From assembly GCF_001953865.1 (NCBI RefSeq), contig NZ_MQUQ01000002.1, forward strand, positions 238,047 to 302,046: DNA of 64,000 nt, given 5' to 3'. Position numbers and translations under genes: made by a program. Below are positions 16,316 through 24,339 of this stretch, piece after piece. The notes under the pieces were generated by a model that did not search any database, was not told the origin of the DNA, and worked only from the letters and a program-made list of their open reading frames with translations. Each line of letters opens with the position of its first letter. Position 1 is the first letter of the stretch. Origin of the DNA: Amycolatopsis coloradensis. GTDB taxonomy: Bacteria; Actinomycetota; Actinomycetes; Mycobacteriales; Pseudonocardiaceae.

Positions 16316-16348
16316 CCCCACTCCCGGCTTGTTCGTATCGCGCACATC

Positions 16349-16365
16349 TGTTCTTCATATGAACA
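16349..16365. promoter_or_regulatory. Candidate PcaR operator upstream of pcaI
   Basis: TGTTCTTCATATGAACA has inverted TGTTC/GAACA arms and an internal perfect TTCATATGAA. It sits between the OYE gene stop and pcaI, where the operon promoter must lie. A related GTTCTCATATGG overlaps the pcaR start codon region near 11078. Assignment to PcaR is inferred. Confidence 0.5.
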
Positions 16366-16369
16366 TAGC

Positions 16370-17629
16370 TCAGCCGATGCGGTCGCGCAACCACGCGCGG
16401 TAACGGCGAAGCGCGAGCGCCTGGAGCACCGTTTCCACGACGAGGGCCAGCTTCGGGTCGATGTCCGGCTTGGTCCGCCGTCCCGCGCCGAGACGGCGCA
16501 ACTGCCGCCGGACACGGGCCATGCTCGCGGCGGACGCGACGGCCTTGTCACCGATCCGGACCGGTTCGAGTTCCACCTTGACGTCCGCGTCGTCGCGCCA
16601 CTTGGCCGGCAGCTTCGGGTCCACGGCCAGCGCACTGCCCATGCCGACGAGTTCGACGCCGCTTGCCAGCACTTCTTCCGCGACCGGCCTGCGGACCACG
16701 CCGCCGGTCAGCATCAGCGGCAGCGCACTGGTCCGGACGAGCCGTTCGGCGAAGGTCAGGAAGTAGGCCTCACGCGCACGGGTGCGGTCGTCGCCGGCCT
16801 GCCCGGTCATCGCCGGGCTTTCGTAGCTGCCACCCGACAATTCGACCAGGTCGACGCCGAGCGGCGCGAGCATCGCGATGACCGACTCGGCGTCGTCGGC
16901 GTCGAAACCGCCACGCTGGAAGTCGGCGGAGTTGAGCTTGACGGCGACGGCGAACCCGGGCGCCACGACTCCGCGGACCGCGCGGACGATGTCGAGCAGA
17001 AGCCTGGCCCGGTTCTCCAGGCTTCCTCCCCACTGGTCGTCGCGACGATTGGCCAGCGGCGAAAGGAACTGCGAGAGCAGGTAGCCGTGCGCCGCGTGGA
17101 TCTCGACGCCGTCGAATCCGGCCTCCTCGGCGCGGCGGGCGGTCTCGGCGAACCGCACCACGGTCTCCCCGATCTGCCGCGCGGACATCTCGACCGGATC
17201 GGCGAACCGCTTGCTGTTCTTGCCGACGTCGACGCGGACGGCCGACGGGCCCCAGGCGACACCGGGCATGTCCGCCCGCACCTGACGCCCGGGATGGTTG
17301 ATCTGCATCCACACCCGCGCGCCACCACTCTTCGCGGCCGACGCCCACCGGCGGAACGGTTCCAGTGGGGACTTCGCGTCGAGGACCACACCGGCCGGAC
17401 CGGTGAGCGCCTCCGCGTGGACCATGACGTTGCCGGTGACGAGCAGCCCGGCCCCACCCTCGCTCCACCGGCGGTACAGCTCGAACAGGGGCTCGCCGGG
17501 CACCTGCCCGCGGCTCGCCATGTTCTCTTCCATCGCGGCCTTCACCAGTCTGTTCGGCACTTGTGAGCCATTGGGAAACGTGAACGGCTCGAACACCGGT
17601 GACGAGGTTTTGCCGACTACGGATGACAT
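16370..17629 (-). CDS. NADH:flavin oxidoreductase, Old Yellow Enzyme family
   Basis: An FMN TIM-barrel oxidoreductase of 419 residues (2,4-dienoyl-CoA reductase/OYE type, single-domain). The substrate-binding His pair region is FDGVEIHAAHGYLLSQFLSP near residue 185. The LLVTGNVMV and VWMQINHPGRQ segments are FMN-barrel landmarks. It probably reduces an activated C=C bond. It is divergent from a TetR gene across two copies of a 19-bp operator, so it belongs to that regulon. The C-terminal tail is helical and arginine-rich. Confidence 0.88.
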   Translation of the reverse strand: MSSVVGKTSSPVFEPFTFPNGSQVPNRLVKAAMEENMASRGQVPGEPLFELYRRWSEGGAGLLVTGNVMVHAEALTGPAGVVLDAKSPLEPFRRWASAAKSGGARVWMQINHPGRQVRADMPGVAWGPSAVRVDVGKNSKRFADPVEMSARQIGETVVRFAETARRAEEAGFDGVEIHAAHGYLLSQFLSPLANRRDDQWGGSLENRARLLLDIVRAVRGVVAPGFAVAVKLNSADFQRGGFDADDAESVIAMLAPLGVDLVELSGGSYESPAMTGQAGDDRTRAREAYFLTFAERLVRTSALPLMLTGGVVRRPVAEEVLASGVELVGMGSALAVDPKLPAKWRDDADVKVELEPVRIGDKAVASAASMARVRRQLRRLGAGRRTKPDIDPKLALVVETVLQALALRRYRAWLRDRIG

Positions 17630-17647
17630 CGCAGCTCCCGAACGCGT

Positions 17648-17666
17648 ATGTTTACATTGCTCACAT
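17648..17666 (+). promoter_or_regulatory. 19-bp TetR operator, site 1
   Basis: ATGTTTACATTGCTCACAT. It is one of four copies matching RTGTTKACRNTGCTYACAT and faces site 2 across the OYE/TetR divergent promoter, 18 bp upstream of the OYE start. Confidence 0.8.
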
Positions 17667-17681
17667 GAGCATAGGAAGGGA

Positions 17682-17700
17682 ATGTAAGCAGTGTCAACAT
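17682..17700 (-). promoter_or_regulatory. 19-bp TetR operator, site 2
   Basis: Read on the minus strand it is ATGTTGACACTGCTTACAT. It overlaps the GTG start codon of the TetR gene, which would give tight autorepression. Its centre is 34 bp from that of site 1, in opposite orientation. Confidence 0.8.
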
Positions 17701-18269
17701 CAACGAAGAGTGGCTACCATCACGGCGACCTGAGGGCGTCTTTGCTGACGACGGCGATGCGCATGCTCGAAGCAGGCGAGCCGTTCTCCCTGCGTGCCGT
17801 CGCCCGCGAGGCGGGCGTCTCGGCGACAGCGCCGTACCGGCACTTCGCCGACCGGGACGCCCTGGAGTCGGCATTGGCCGCACAGGGCCTGCGCGATCTG
17901 AAGACGGATCTCGCGCAGGGGCGCGAACTCCCGGCGTCAGCGGCGGACCTGGCCGAACTCGCGGTCGCCTACGTCGACTTCGCCCAGCGGCGCCCGGCAC
18001 TGTTCCGGCTGATGTTCGGAAACGCCTGCGACACGGGAAGCGAGGAGCGCGTCCAGGCCGCGGCGGACATCCACGACCTCCTGCGGCTGGCGATGGCACA
18101 GGTGTTCCCCGAGACCGGTTCGGAGGCACTCGCCTCGGCGGGCTGGGCGCTCGCCCACGGGCTGGCCTACCTGTTTTTGGACGGCAAACTCCCGGCGAAG
18201 TCGAAGGACGAGATCGACGGCCACGTGCGCGCCGCGTTCACCGCGATCCTGGCCGCGCGACCGCGATAG
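17691..18269 (+). CDS. TetR family repressor of the OYE/decarboxylase regulon
   Basis: A regulator of 192 residues starting STSTKSGYHHGDLRASLL, the usual N-terminus of the TetR_C_33 (WHG) subgroup. The HTH is FSLRAVAREAGVSATAPYRHF, and the WHG-type domain follows with FAQRRPALFRLMFG. GTG 17691 is chosen, with AGGAAGGG 10 bp upstream. Its operators lie at its own start and before the next operon, so it very likely represses the OYE gene, itself, and the decarboxylase/DJ-1 pair. Confidence 0.88.
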   Translation: MSTSTKSGYHHGDLRASLLTTAMRMLEAGEPFSLRAVAREAGVSATAPYRHFADRDALESALAAQGLRDLKTDLAQGRELPASAADLAELAVAYVDFAQRRPALFRLMFGNACDTGSEERVQAAADIHDLLRLAMAQVFPETGSEALASAGWALAHGLAYLFLDGKLPAKSKDEIDGHVRAAFTAILAARPR

Positions 18270-18272
18270 CCG

Positions 18273-18291
18273 GTGTTGACAGTGCTCACAT
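18273..18291 (+). promoter_or_regulatory. 19-bp TetR operator, site 3
   Basis: GTGTTGACAGTGCTCACAT, in the gap between the TetR gene and the decarboxylase gene. It matches sites 1, 2 and 4. It shows that the decarboxylase/DJ-1 pair has its own regulated promoter and is not merely read through from the TetR gene. Confidence 0.8.
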
Positions 18292-18309
18292 CGAGTCTTA
18301 CGCTCATCG

Positions 18310-18328
18310 ATGTAAGCATCGTAAACAT
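18310..18328 (-). promoter_or_regulatory. 19-bp TetR operator, site 4
   Basis: Read on the minus strand it is ATGTTTACGATGCTTACAT. Sites 3 and 4 face each other with centres 37 bp apart, mirroring the site 1/site 2 arrangement. It ends 13 bp before the decarboxylase start codon. Confidence 0.8.
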
Positions 18329-18341
18329 TCAGGAGTGCAGG

Positions 18342-19259
18342 ATGGCGCAGGACACGGTCGCCGTCGACCTGGGCGGACGCTCGGTCGACGTCCCGAAAGG
18401 CGGCCTCTACGACCGCTACCGCATGGACACCGACCTCGACACCGTCGCCGCCGACCCGCGCGTGAGCGGCGTCGACTTCTTCCGGCGGCTCCCCAAGGCA
18501 CGAGTCGACTCGCCGATCGGCCCCACGCTGACCCCCAACTTCTACTACCGCATCGCGACGGCCCGGCTGATGATGCTCGCCTCCTCCCGGGCGATCCGGC
18601 AGCGTCTCCCCGAAGAGCTGTCGCCGCTGGAGGTCGCGCCCGGTCTCGGCCTGGTGTCGGTGATGGTGTTCCGGTACGACGTCTGCGACATCGACTTCTA
18701 CACCGAGGCGGCCGTGGGCATCGCGGTCCGGCCCGCCCGGCATGGACGGCTCGGGTTCTTCGATCTCGTGACCGGCCTCAAGAACGAACACCTTCACTCG
18801 TACGTGTTGTCTCTTCCGGTCAGCAGTGACATCGCCCAGGTCCGCGGTCGCGACGGCTACGGGTTCCCGAAGTGGGTGACGAGCCTCGACGTCGACATCG
18901 ACGCCGAGCGCACCGAAGCGCGCGTAACCAACGGCCGCGGCGAGACTGACCTCGCCCTTTCAGCGGCGACACCCGGTCAGACCGCATACAAGTCCGGCGA
19001 GAATGTCTCGAGCCTCACCTCGTACACCACCATCGGGGACGCGTGGCATGCGACGCTGAGCCAGACGAACGTCCTCTCGGCCGGGAGCACGCGGCTCCCG
19101 CGTGGCGTCGAACTCCGGCTGGGCGAGGGACGCCTCTCCGAGGACGTCCGCTCGCTCAACCCCCTCAAGACCCTTAGGTTCGACGTGATGACCGAAGGGC
19201 AGCTGGCTCTCCACATGCCGGTCCCCACGTCCGTCCGAGACCGGGAGAGCTTCCGATGA
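18342..19259 (+). CDS. Acetoacetate decarboxylase family protein
   Basis: A 305-residue ADC-superfamily protein. The Schiff-base lysine region reads VRGRDGYGFPKWVTSLDV near residue 170, matching the GFPK motif of acetoacetate decarboxylases. The family also includes lactonases and aldolase-dehydratases acting on other keto acids. ATG 18342 has AGGAG at 18331. The promoter holds two TetR operators and the stop overlaps the DJ-1-like gene by 4 bp. Co-regulation with an ene-reductase suggests degradation of an unsaturated or keto compound; the substrate is not known. Confidence 0.82.
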   Translation: MAQDTVAVDLGGRSVDVPKGGLYDRYRMDTDLDTVAADPRVSGVDFFRRLPKARVDSPIGPTLTPNFYYRIATARLMMLASSRAIRQRLPEELSPLEVAPGLGLVSVMVFRYDVCDIDFYTEAAVGIAVRPARHGRLGFFDLVTGLKNEHLHSYVLSLPVSSDIAQVRGRDGYGFPKWVTSLDVDIDAERTEARVTNGRGETDLALSAATPGQTAYKSGENVSSLTSYTTIGDAWHATLSQTNVLSAGSTRLPRGVELRLGEGRLSEDVRSLNPLKTLRFDVMTEGQLALHMPVPTSVRDRESFR

Positions 19260-19939
19260 CCAAGCGCGTCCTGAACGTCGTCACCAACGTCGGTCACTAC
19301 GACGATCCCGCATACCCCACCGGCTTGTGGCTGTCCGAACTCACCCACGCCTTCCACGTCTTCGCGGAGCGCGGTTTCGAGCAGACGATCGTCAGCCCCC
19401 AGGGCGGGCGGTCACCCCTCGAACCCCGGTCGCTGAAGTTCCCCAGCTACGACAAGTCGGCCAAGGCCTGGCACGCCGACCCGGAACGAATGGCGCTTCT
19501 GGAGCACACCGCCGCTCCCGGCGAGATCGACTCCGCGGACTTCGACGCGATCTTCTTCACCGGCGGCCACGCGGTCATGTACGACTTTCCCGACAGTGAA
19601 GGACTTCAGCGGATCACCCGCGAGATCTTCGAACGCGGTGGCATCGTCGCCTCCGTCTGCCACGGCTACTGCGGCCTGCTGAACACGAAGCTGTCCGACG
19701 GTTCCCTTCTCGTCGCCGGGCGCAAGGTCACCGGCTTCACCTGGCGCGAGGAAGTCCTCGCGAAAGTGGCCGAACTCGTGCCCTACAACGCCGAAGAGGA
19801 GATGAAGAAGCGCGGCGCGCTCTACGAAAAGGCGAAGCTGCCCTTCGTCTCCTACGCGGTGGTGGACGGCAACCTCGTCACCGGCCAGAACCCGGGATCC
19901 GCGAAGGAGACCGCGAAGAAGGTCGCCGACCTTCTGTGA
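19256..19939 (+). CDS. DJ-1/PfpI (Hsp31-like) family protein
   Basis: A class I glutamine-amidotransferase-fold protein of 227 residues. The nucleophile elbow Cys is in VASVCHGYCGLLN near residue 136, and the FDAIFFTGGHAVMYDFPD segment is typical of the Hsp31/YhbO-like glyoxalase III and chaperone group. It overlaps the decarboxylase gene (ATGA) and is co-transcribed with it. A role in repairing or detoxifying reactive carbonyls would fit the neighbouring reductase, but is inferred. Confidence 0.85.
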   Translation: MTKRVLNVVTNVGHYDDPAYPTGLWLSELTHAFHVFAERGFEQTIVSPQGGRSPLEPRSLKFPSYDKSAKAWHADPERMALLEHTAAPGEIDSADFDAIFFTGGHAVMYDFPDSEGLQRITREIFERGGIVASVCHGYCGLLNTKLSDGSLLVAGRKVTGFTWREEVLAKVAELVPYNAEEEMKKRGALYEKAKLPFVSYAVVDGNLVTGQNPGSAKETAKKVADLL

Positions 19940-19952
19940 CAGGAAGGACTTC

Positions 19953-20480
19953 TCAGCTGTTCCCGTTCCCCGGCGGGAACCACTCGACGGCCTTGAAGTC
20001 CCCGGTCTCGACCCTCTCGAACGTCGCGGTGCTCATACAGGGCGGTACGACGAACTCGTGGTCGGGATCGGGCCCCCAGCTGTAACCGACCCTGTCGTGC
20101 CTGCCGTGGTCGTAAACCGACATCCCGACCCGGCGGTCCTTGAGATCCGGGACGTTCGTGTCCTTGACGATGCCGGTGACCACGGCGACCGGGCCGCCGA
20201 CCACCAGGCAGTCGACCGTCCCCTGGAAGTAGGCGGAGATCCCGCCGCCCGCGTGGCTCACCCGGAACGTCCCGCGGCTGTCCGGATAGAGGCCGTGGGC
20301 GTCGAAGGTGAACCGGACGTCGTCGCCGCCCTTCCGCAGCATCTTGGCGCTACCGACCAGACTCGGTTCGGCCGGCTTGCCCTTGCCCTCTTCCGCTCCT
20401 GACGCCGGGCCAGCGGCGACGAGTGTCGCGGTGAGGACCACCGCGGCACCGACGGCCGCCAGTTCTCGTGATCGTTTCAT
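19953..20480 (-). CDS. Secreted protein of unknown function
   Basis: A 175-residue exported protein with a signal peptide: KRSRE, then a hydrophobic stretch, with probable cleavage after ASG/A near residue 30. The mature part is a likely beta domain with SAKMLRKGGDDVRFTFDAHG and a C-terminal CMSTATFERVETGDFKAVEW. Two cysteines could form a disulfide. ATG 20480 has an AGGGGTGG ribosome site; the longer open frame upstream is not needed. I do not recognise the family with certainty. It is convergent with the DJ-1-like gene, 13 bp apart. Confidence 0.65.
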   Translation of the reverse strand: MKRSRELAAVGAAVVLTATLVAAGPASGAEEGKGKPAEPSLVGSAKMLRKGGDDVRFTFDAHGLYPDSRGTFRVSHAGGGISAYFQGTVDCLVVGGPVAVVTGIVKDTNVPDLKDRRVGMSVYDHGRHDRVGYSWGPDPDHEFVVPPCMSTATFERVETGDFKAVEWFPPGNGNS

Positions 20481-20601
20481 TTCCACCCCTGAAATCCCCT
20501 GCTCGCGGAACTTTTCCGCGCTTACCACCATCCCCGGGCCTCGGAGGGTGACGACTCCCCCGCGCAGGGGAAGCGACTCCCTCATTACGGGGATTCGCAT
20601 G

Positions 20602-20615
20602 TTTGGGATACCAAA
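20602..20615. promoter_or_regulatory. GntR-like palindromic operator
   Basis: TTTGGGATACCAAA is palindromic except for its centre and resembles the TTGGTATACCAA sites bound by FadR-subfamily GntR regulators. It lies 22 bp upstream of the 2-hydroxyacid dehydrogenase start, next to a TAGGCT -10-like hexamer. The cognate regulator is unknown. Confidence 0.5.
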
Positions 20616-20637
20616 TGCCGCACACTAGGCTGACGGG

Positions 20638-21603
20638 GTGACCTCGACGATCGCGGTGACCCGGTGGATTCCCGACGAAGCGCTGAAAGTGCTCGCCGAA
20701 GCCGGGGAGGTGAAACTGTCGCGCGCCGACCGGCCGCTGACGCCGGACGAACTCCTCGAGTTCGTCCGAGGCGCCTCCGCGATCGTCGGCATGCTGCATG
20801 ACCGGATCGACGGCGCGGTCGCCGACGCGGCGGGCCCCGAACTGAAGGTCGTGGCGAACGTGGCCGTCGGCCACGACAACGTCGACGTCCCGGCGCTGGC
20901 CGGACGCGGGATCACCGTCACCAACACCCCCGGCGTGCTCACCGACGCCACCGCGGATCTGGCGTTCGGGCTGATCCTCGCGGTCACGCGGCGACTCGGT
21001 GAAGGCGAACGGCTGATCCGCTCGCGTACGCCGTGGTCGTTCCACCTGGGTTTCCTGCTCGGTGCCGGACTGCAGGACAAGACGCTCGGGATCGTCGGAC
21101 TCGGCCAGATCGGGCAGGCGGTCGCGCGGCGGGCGCTCGGTTTCGGCATGCGGATCGTCTACACGGGACGGTCGCGAGCGGCGGAAGACGTCGAGCGGAC
21201 CTTGGGCGCGAAGTACTTGTCCCGCACCGAACTGCTCGAAACCTCCGATGTCGTTTCCCTGCACTGCCCCCTGACACCGGAGACCCGGCACCTCATCGAC
21301 GCGGACGCGCTGAAGTCGATGAAACCGGGCGCGTACCTGATCAACACCACGCGTGGTCCGGTCGTCCACGAAGCCGCGCTGGCGGACGCGCTCGAAGCAG
21401 GCGAGATCGCCGGAGCGGGCCTCGACGTGTTCGAAGCCGAACCCGAGGTCGAGCCTCGCCTGCTCAACCGCGAAAACGTCGTCTTGACGCCGCATCTCGG
21501 ATCGGCGACGGTCGAGACCCGTACCGCCATGGCCGTGCTCGCGGCCGAAAACGTCGCGTCGGTGCTCACCGGCGGAAACCCGCTGACGGAGGTTCGTCCA
21601 TGA
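20638..21603 (+). CDS. D-isomer-specific 2-hydroxyacid dehydrogenase
   Basis: An NAD(P)-dependent dehydrogenase of 321 residues in the glyoxylate/hydroxypyruvate reductase group. The Rossmann motif is LGIVGLGQIGQAVARRA near residue 145. The catalytic Arg is in LINTTRGPVV, the Glu in LDVFEAEPEVE, and the His in VLTPHLGSAT. GTG 20638 is the likely start on a short or absent leader. It overlaps glycerate kinase (ATGA), so the pair converts hydroxypyruvate or tartronate semialdehyde to glycerate and then phosphoglycerate. Confidence 0.88.
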   Translation: MTSTIAVTRWIPDEALKVLAEAGEVKLSRADRPLTPDELLEFVRGASAIVGMLHDRIDGAVADAAGPELKVVANVAVGHDNVDVPALAGRGITVTNTPGVLTDATADLAFGLILAVTRRLGEGERLIRSRTPWSFHLGFLLGAGLQDKTLGIVGLGQIGQAVARRALGFGMRIVYTGRSRAAEDVERTLGAKYLSRTELLETSDVVSLHCPLTPETRHLIDADALKSMKPGAYLINTTRGPVVHEAALADALEAGEIAGAGLDVFEAEPEVEPRLLNRENVVLTPHLGSATVETRTAMAVLAAENVASVLTGGNPLTEVRP

Positions 21604-22724
21604 CTCGTGTGGTCATCGCGCCCGACAAGTTCAAGGGAAGCCTGACCGCGGTCGAGGCCGCGCAGGCGATCGCCAACGGCGTCCGCGACGCACTGCCCGA
21701 GGCCGAGGTCTCCTCTTGCCCGGTCGCCGACGGCGGCGAGGGAACGCTCGACGTCCTCGTCGCGGCGGGTGGTCGTCTTGTCGAACTTCCGGTCCGGGGA
21801 CCGCTCGAAGCCACCGTCGACGCGCGCTACGTGATGCTCGACGGAACGGCCTACATCGAGTCGGCCCGCGCGTGCGGGATCGAGTTCGTGGAGCCGAGTC
21901 CGGAAGTGGCGCTGACCGCGCACACCTGGGGCGTCGGCGAACTCCTCGCGCACGCGCTCGACAACGGCGCGCGCCGTCTGGTGCTGACCGTCGGCGGGAC
22001 TGCGAGCACCGACGGCGGCGCCGGGATGCTGGCGGCGCTGGGCGCCGGGGTGTTCGACGCGTTCGGCGCACCCGTCGGACTCGGTGGCGGCACGCTGGGC
22101 CGCGTCGCCTCGGCCGAACTCGGCCCGGTGCGCGAACGGCTCGGAGACGTGACGGTCGCCGTCGCCACGGACGTGACAAACCCCTTGCTCGGTGCACGGG
22201 GCGCGGCCGCGGTCTTTGGCCCGCAGAAGGGCGCCGGCCCGGGTGAAGTCGAGCGACTGGACGAATCCCTGGCCCGCTGGGCGCAGGCGTTGCGGAACGC
22301 CGGGACTCCCGACGTCTCCGGCATCCCCGGGGCGGGAGCGGGCGGCGGGGTCGCCGCCGGTGCGATCGCGGGACTCGGGGCGGCGGTCGAATCCGGCTTC
22401 CAGCTCATCGCCGGGCTCACCGGGGTCGCGGACGCCATCGAGCGCGCCGACCTCGTCATCACCGGTGAGGGCTCACTGGACGAGCAGAGTCTCGACGGCA
22501 AGGCCCCGGCGGGCATCGCGGCCCGCGCGCGGGAGCACGCGGTGCCGCTGATGGTGCTGGCCGGGCGGATCCAGCTGGACGAGAACCAGCTCGCCGGCCT
22601 CGGTGTCGTGGGCAGCGCCGCCCTGATCGACCACGCGCCTTCATTCGACCACGCGCGTGCGCACGCGGCGGAACTCCTGCGCGAGCGGGCCGGCGAGCTG
22701 GTTCGTGCCTGGGCCCGGTCTTAA
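21600..22724 (+). CDS. Glycerate kinase
   Basis: A GlxK/GarK-type glycerate kinase of 374 residues. The family signature VVIAPDKFKGSLTAVEAA opens the protein. VADGGEGTLDVL follows near residue 42, then TVGGTASTDGGAGML near residue 125. A GITGEGSLDEQS-like segment (LVITGEGSLDEQSLDGKAP) is near residue 285. It phosphorylates glycerate for entry into glycolysis. It is translationally coupled to the hydroxyacid dehydrogenase before it. Confidence 0.93.
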   Translation: MTRVVIAPDKFKGSLTAVEAAQAIANGVRDALPEAEVSSCPVADGGEGTLDVLVAAGGRLVELPVRGPLEATVDARYVMLDGTAYIESARACGIEFVEPSPEVALTAHTWGVGELLAHALDNGARRLVLTVGGTASTDGGAGMLAALGAGVFDAFGAPVGLGGGTLGRVASAELGPVRERLGDVTVAVATDVTNPLLGARGAAAVFGPQKGAGPGEVERLDESLARWAQALRNAGTPDVSGIPGAGAGGGVAAGAIAGLGAAVESGFQLIAGLTGVADAIERADLVITGEGSLDEQSLDGKAPAGIAARAREHAVPLMVLAGRIQLDENQLAGLGVVGSAALIDHAPSFDHARAHAAELLRERAGELVRAWARS

Positions 22725-22741
22725 CGCCTGAGCCGCCGGGC

Positions 22742-23053
22742 TCAGCTGCCAGGCTGCGGCTGAGCCTGCGGGAGTACGGCGAAGGCGACTTCGCCGGTCT
22801 CGTCCTGCTGGACGTCGAGCACCTTGTCGTCAAGCAATGCGGCTGCTTCGGGTTCCAGGAACACCTTCGAGCCGCCGTCGGCGCGGAGCACCCTGTCACC
22901 GCTTTCCGGCTCAGGAGCGACGGAGACCGCCAGCTGGGGACTGTCCCCCTCCTGGGAATGCATCGCGAACCGCAGTCCGCCGCCGTCTTGCCCGTTTTCC
23001 TGCTCGGTCAGTGCGGTGATCGCCTCGGCGGCGGCTTCGGTGACTGTCAGCAT
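22742..23053 (-). CDS. HesB-like small protein without cysteines
   Basis: A 103-residue protein beginning MLTVTEAAAEAITALTEQE, the usual opening of A-type iron-sulfur scaffold (HesB/IscA) domains. The middle GLRFAMHSQEG also fits the fold. None of the three cluster-binding cysteines is present, so it should not carry Fe-S in the normal way. ATG 23053 has an AAGGAAGGG ribosome site. Related cysteine-less actinobacterial proteins are common and uncharacterised as far as I know. Confidence 0.7.
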   Translation of the reverse strand: MLTVTEAAAEAITALTEQENGQDGGGLRFAMHSQEGDSPQLAVSVAPEPESGDRVLRADGGSKVFLEPEAAALLDDKVLDVQQDETGEVAFAVLPQAQPQPGS

Positions 23054-23134
23054 CTCTGCCCTTCCTTCGTCGCGGTCGTGCACTTGACGGACCACGCTAG
23101 GGGGTCGCGGCACGGCCTGCCGTCTGAGCGAAGA

Positions 23135-23350
23135 TCATCTTTCGCCGACGTCGGGCTCCTCTTCGGCCAGCCGCATGGCGTGAGACTCCCCTTCGCGGAT
23201 CTCGGCGGGCGTAGTCCCGAACCTGTCGGCCCCACTCCAGTGTTCGGGCGGCTCCATGCCTTCCTCAAGCGGATCGACGCGGAGCTCGTCCTCGTCGAGC
23301 GCCTCGCTGGGGGGCAAAGTTTCCGGCTCAGCGGTCTCTCGGTCACTCAT
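23135..23350 (-). CDS. DUF5709-like small acidic protein
   Basis: A 71-residue acidic protein whose C-terminal half (ADRFGTTPAEIREGES, then RLAEEEPD) resembles the DUF5709 domain of actinobacteria. ATG 23350 follows a GGAGGG ribosome site. No function is known to me. It probably starts a short transcript with the HesB-like gene 81 bp downstream. Confidence 0.65.
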   Translation of the reverse strand: MSDRETAEPETLPPSEALDEDELRVDPLEEGMEPPEHWSGADRFGTTPAEIREGESHAMRLAEEEPDVGER

Positions 23351-23485
23351 CGGCCGCTCCCTCCTCATCGGACCTCAGCCGGGGCGTGCTGTACTCGACC
23401 CGGTCCCCTGTGGCCTACCCGACGACGTCGACGGCCAAACGACGACGCTGTCGCCGGGATCACAAGTCCCAGCCGGTTTACTGGC

Positions 23486-23501
23486 TTCACAAGTTTGTGA
23501 A
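23486..23501. promoter_or_regulatory. Palindromic operator before the GtrA gene
   Basis: TTCACAAGTTTGTGAA is a 16-bp dyad with 7-bp arms, 21 bp upstream of the GtrA start and touching its AAGGAG ribosome site. A bound repressor would block expression. The regulator is unknown. Confidence 0.5.
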
Positions 23502-23522
23502 ACAAGGAGTAGCGTCGTCGGT

Positions 23523-23978
23523 ATGACCACCACCAGGTGGGCGCCAGGGCACCGGATCATCCGGCGCGCGCCGGAACGGCACCACGAGCTCGGCCACCAT
23601 GCCGCCTGGTACGTCGTCGCCGGTGTCTTCGCCACCGGCTTGCAGGCAGTGCTCTTCCTAGTCCTGCAACCGATCCTCGGCCCTCAGGTGGCCAACCTGG
23701 TCGCGCTCGCGGTCACGACCGTCGGGAACACCGAGTTCCACCGCCGGGTCACCTTCGCCACCCGGAAGAGTCATGCGGGCAAGCGGCACTTCCAGGACTT
23801 GGCGACGTTCGCCTTCTACGCCGCGTACGGCTCAATCGTGCTCGCGTCCCTCGACGCGGTGATCACCGAGCCGACCGCGCTGGAGCAGACGGGCGCCCTG
23901 CTCGCGGCCAGCGTCGTGGGCGGCATCGCACGCTTCGCGGTCCTTCGCTGGTGGGTCTTCGCGCGTCGAAAGGCTTAG
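23523..23978 (+). CDS. GtrA family membrane protein
   Basis: A 151-residue integral membrane protein with four predicted hydrophobic helices, starting around residues 27, 50, 88 and 120. It has the family's NLVALAVTTVGNTEFHRRVTF region and a C-terminal RFAVLRWWVFARRKA. GtrA-like proteins are thought to flip or help move polyprenyl-linked sugars. ATG 23523 is used. There is no glycosyltransferase beside it; two DUF202 membrane proteins follow. Confidence 0.85.
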   Translation: MTTTRWAPGHRIIRRAPERHHELGHHAAWYVVAGVFATGLQAVLFLVLQPILGPQVANLVALAVTTVGNTEFHRRVTFATRKSHAGKRHFQDLATFAFYAAYGSIVLASLDAVITEPTALEQTGALLAASVVGGIARFAVLRWWVFARRKA

Positions 23979-23988
23979 TGTTCGTCGG

Positions 23989-24339
23989 GTGGCAGAGATC
24001 AACGGACCGCACGACGGCGGTTCGGAACCCGACTACCGATTCACGCTCGCCAACGAACGGACCTTCCTCGCCTGGCTCCGGACGGCGCTGGGCCTGCTCG
24101 CCGGCGGCGTCGCGGTACACCAGCTTGTCCCCGGCCCGACCGCGCTGAGCACCGTCCTCGCCGGCCTCTGCGTCATACTGGCCGCCGTGCTCGCGGCGAG
24201 CGCGTATCCGCGCTGGCGGCAGGTGCAGTCCGCCATGCGGGCGGGGCGGCCGCTGCCGAAGAGCGGGATGCCGGTCTTACTGACGGCCGGGATCCTCGCG
24301 ATCACCCTGACCGCCGCGGCACTGGTGGTCTTCTCGTGA
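23989..24339 (+). CDS. DUF202 (YidH-like) membrane protein
   Basis: A 116-residue membrane protein. The conserved DUF202 motif FTLANERTFLAWLRTALGLLAGG opens the domain, followed by three hydrophobic segments. The start is GTG at 23989. It overlaps the next DUF202 gene by 4 bp (GTGA), and the two probably form a complex. Function is unknown. Confidence 0.85.
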   Translation: MAEINGPHDGGSEPDYRFTLANERTFLAWLRTALGLLAGGVAVHQLVPGPTALSTVLAGLCVILAAVLAASAYPRWRQVQSAMRAGRPLPKSGMPVLLTAGILAITLTAAALVVFS

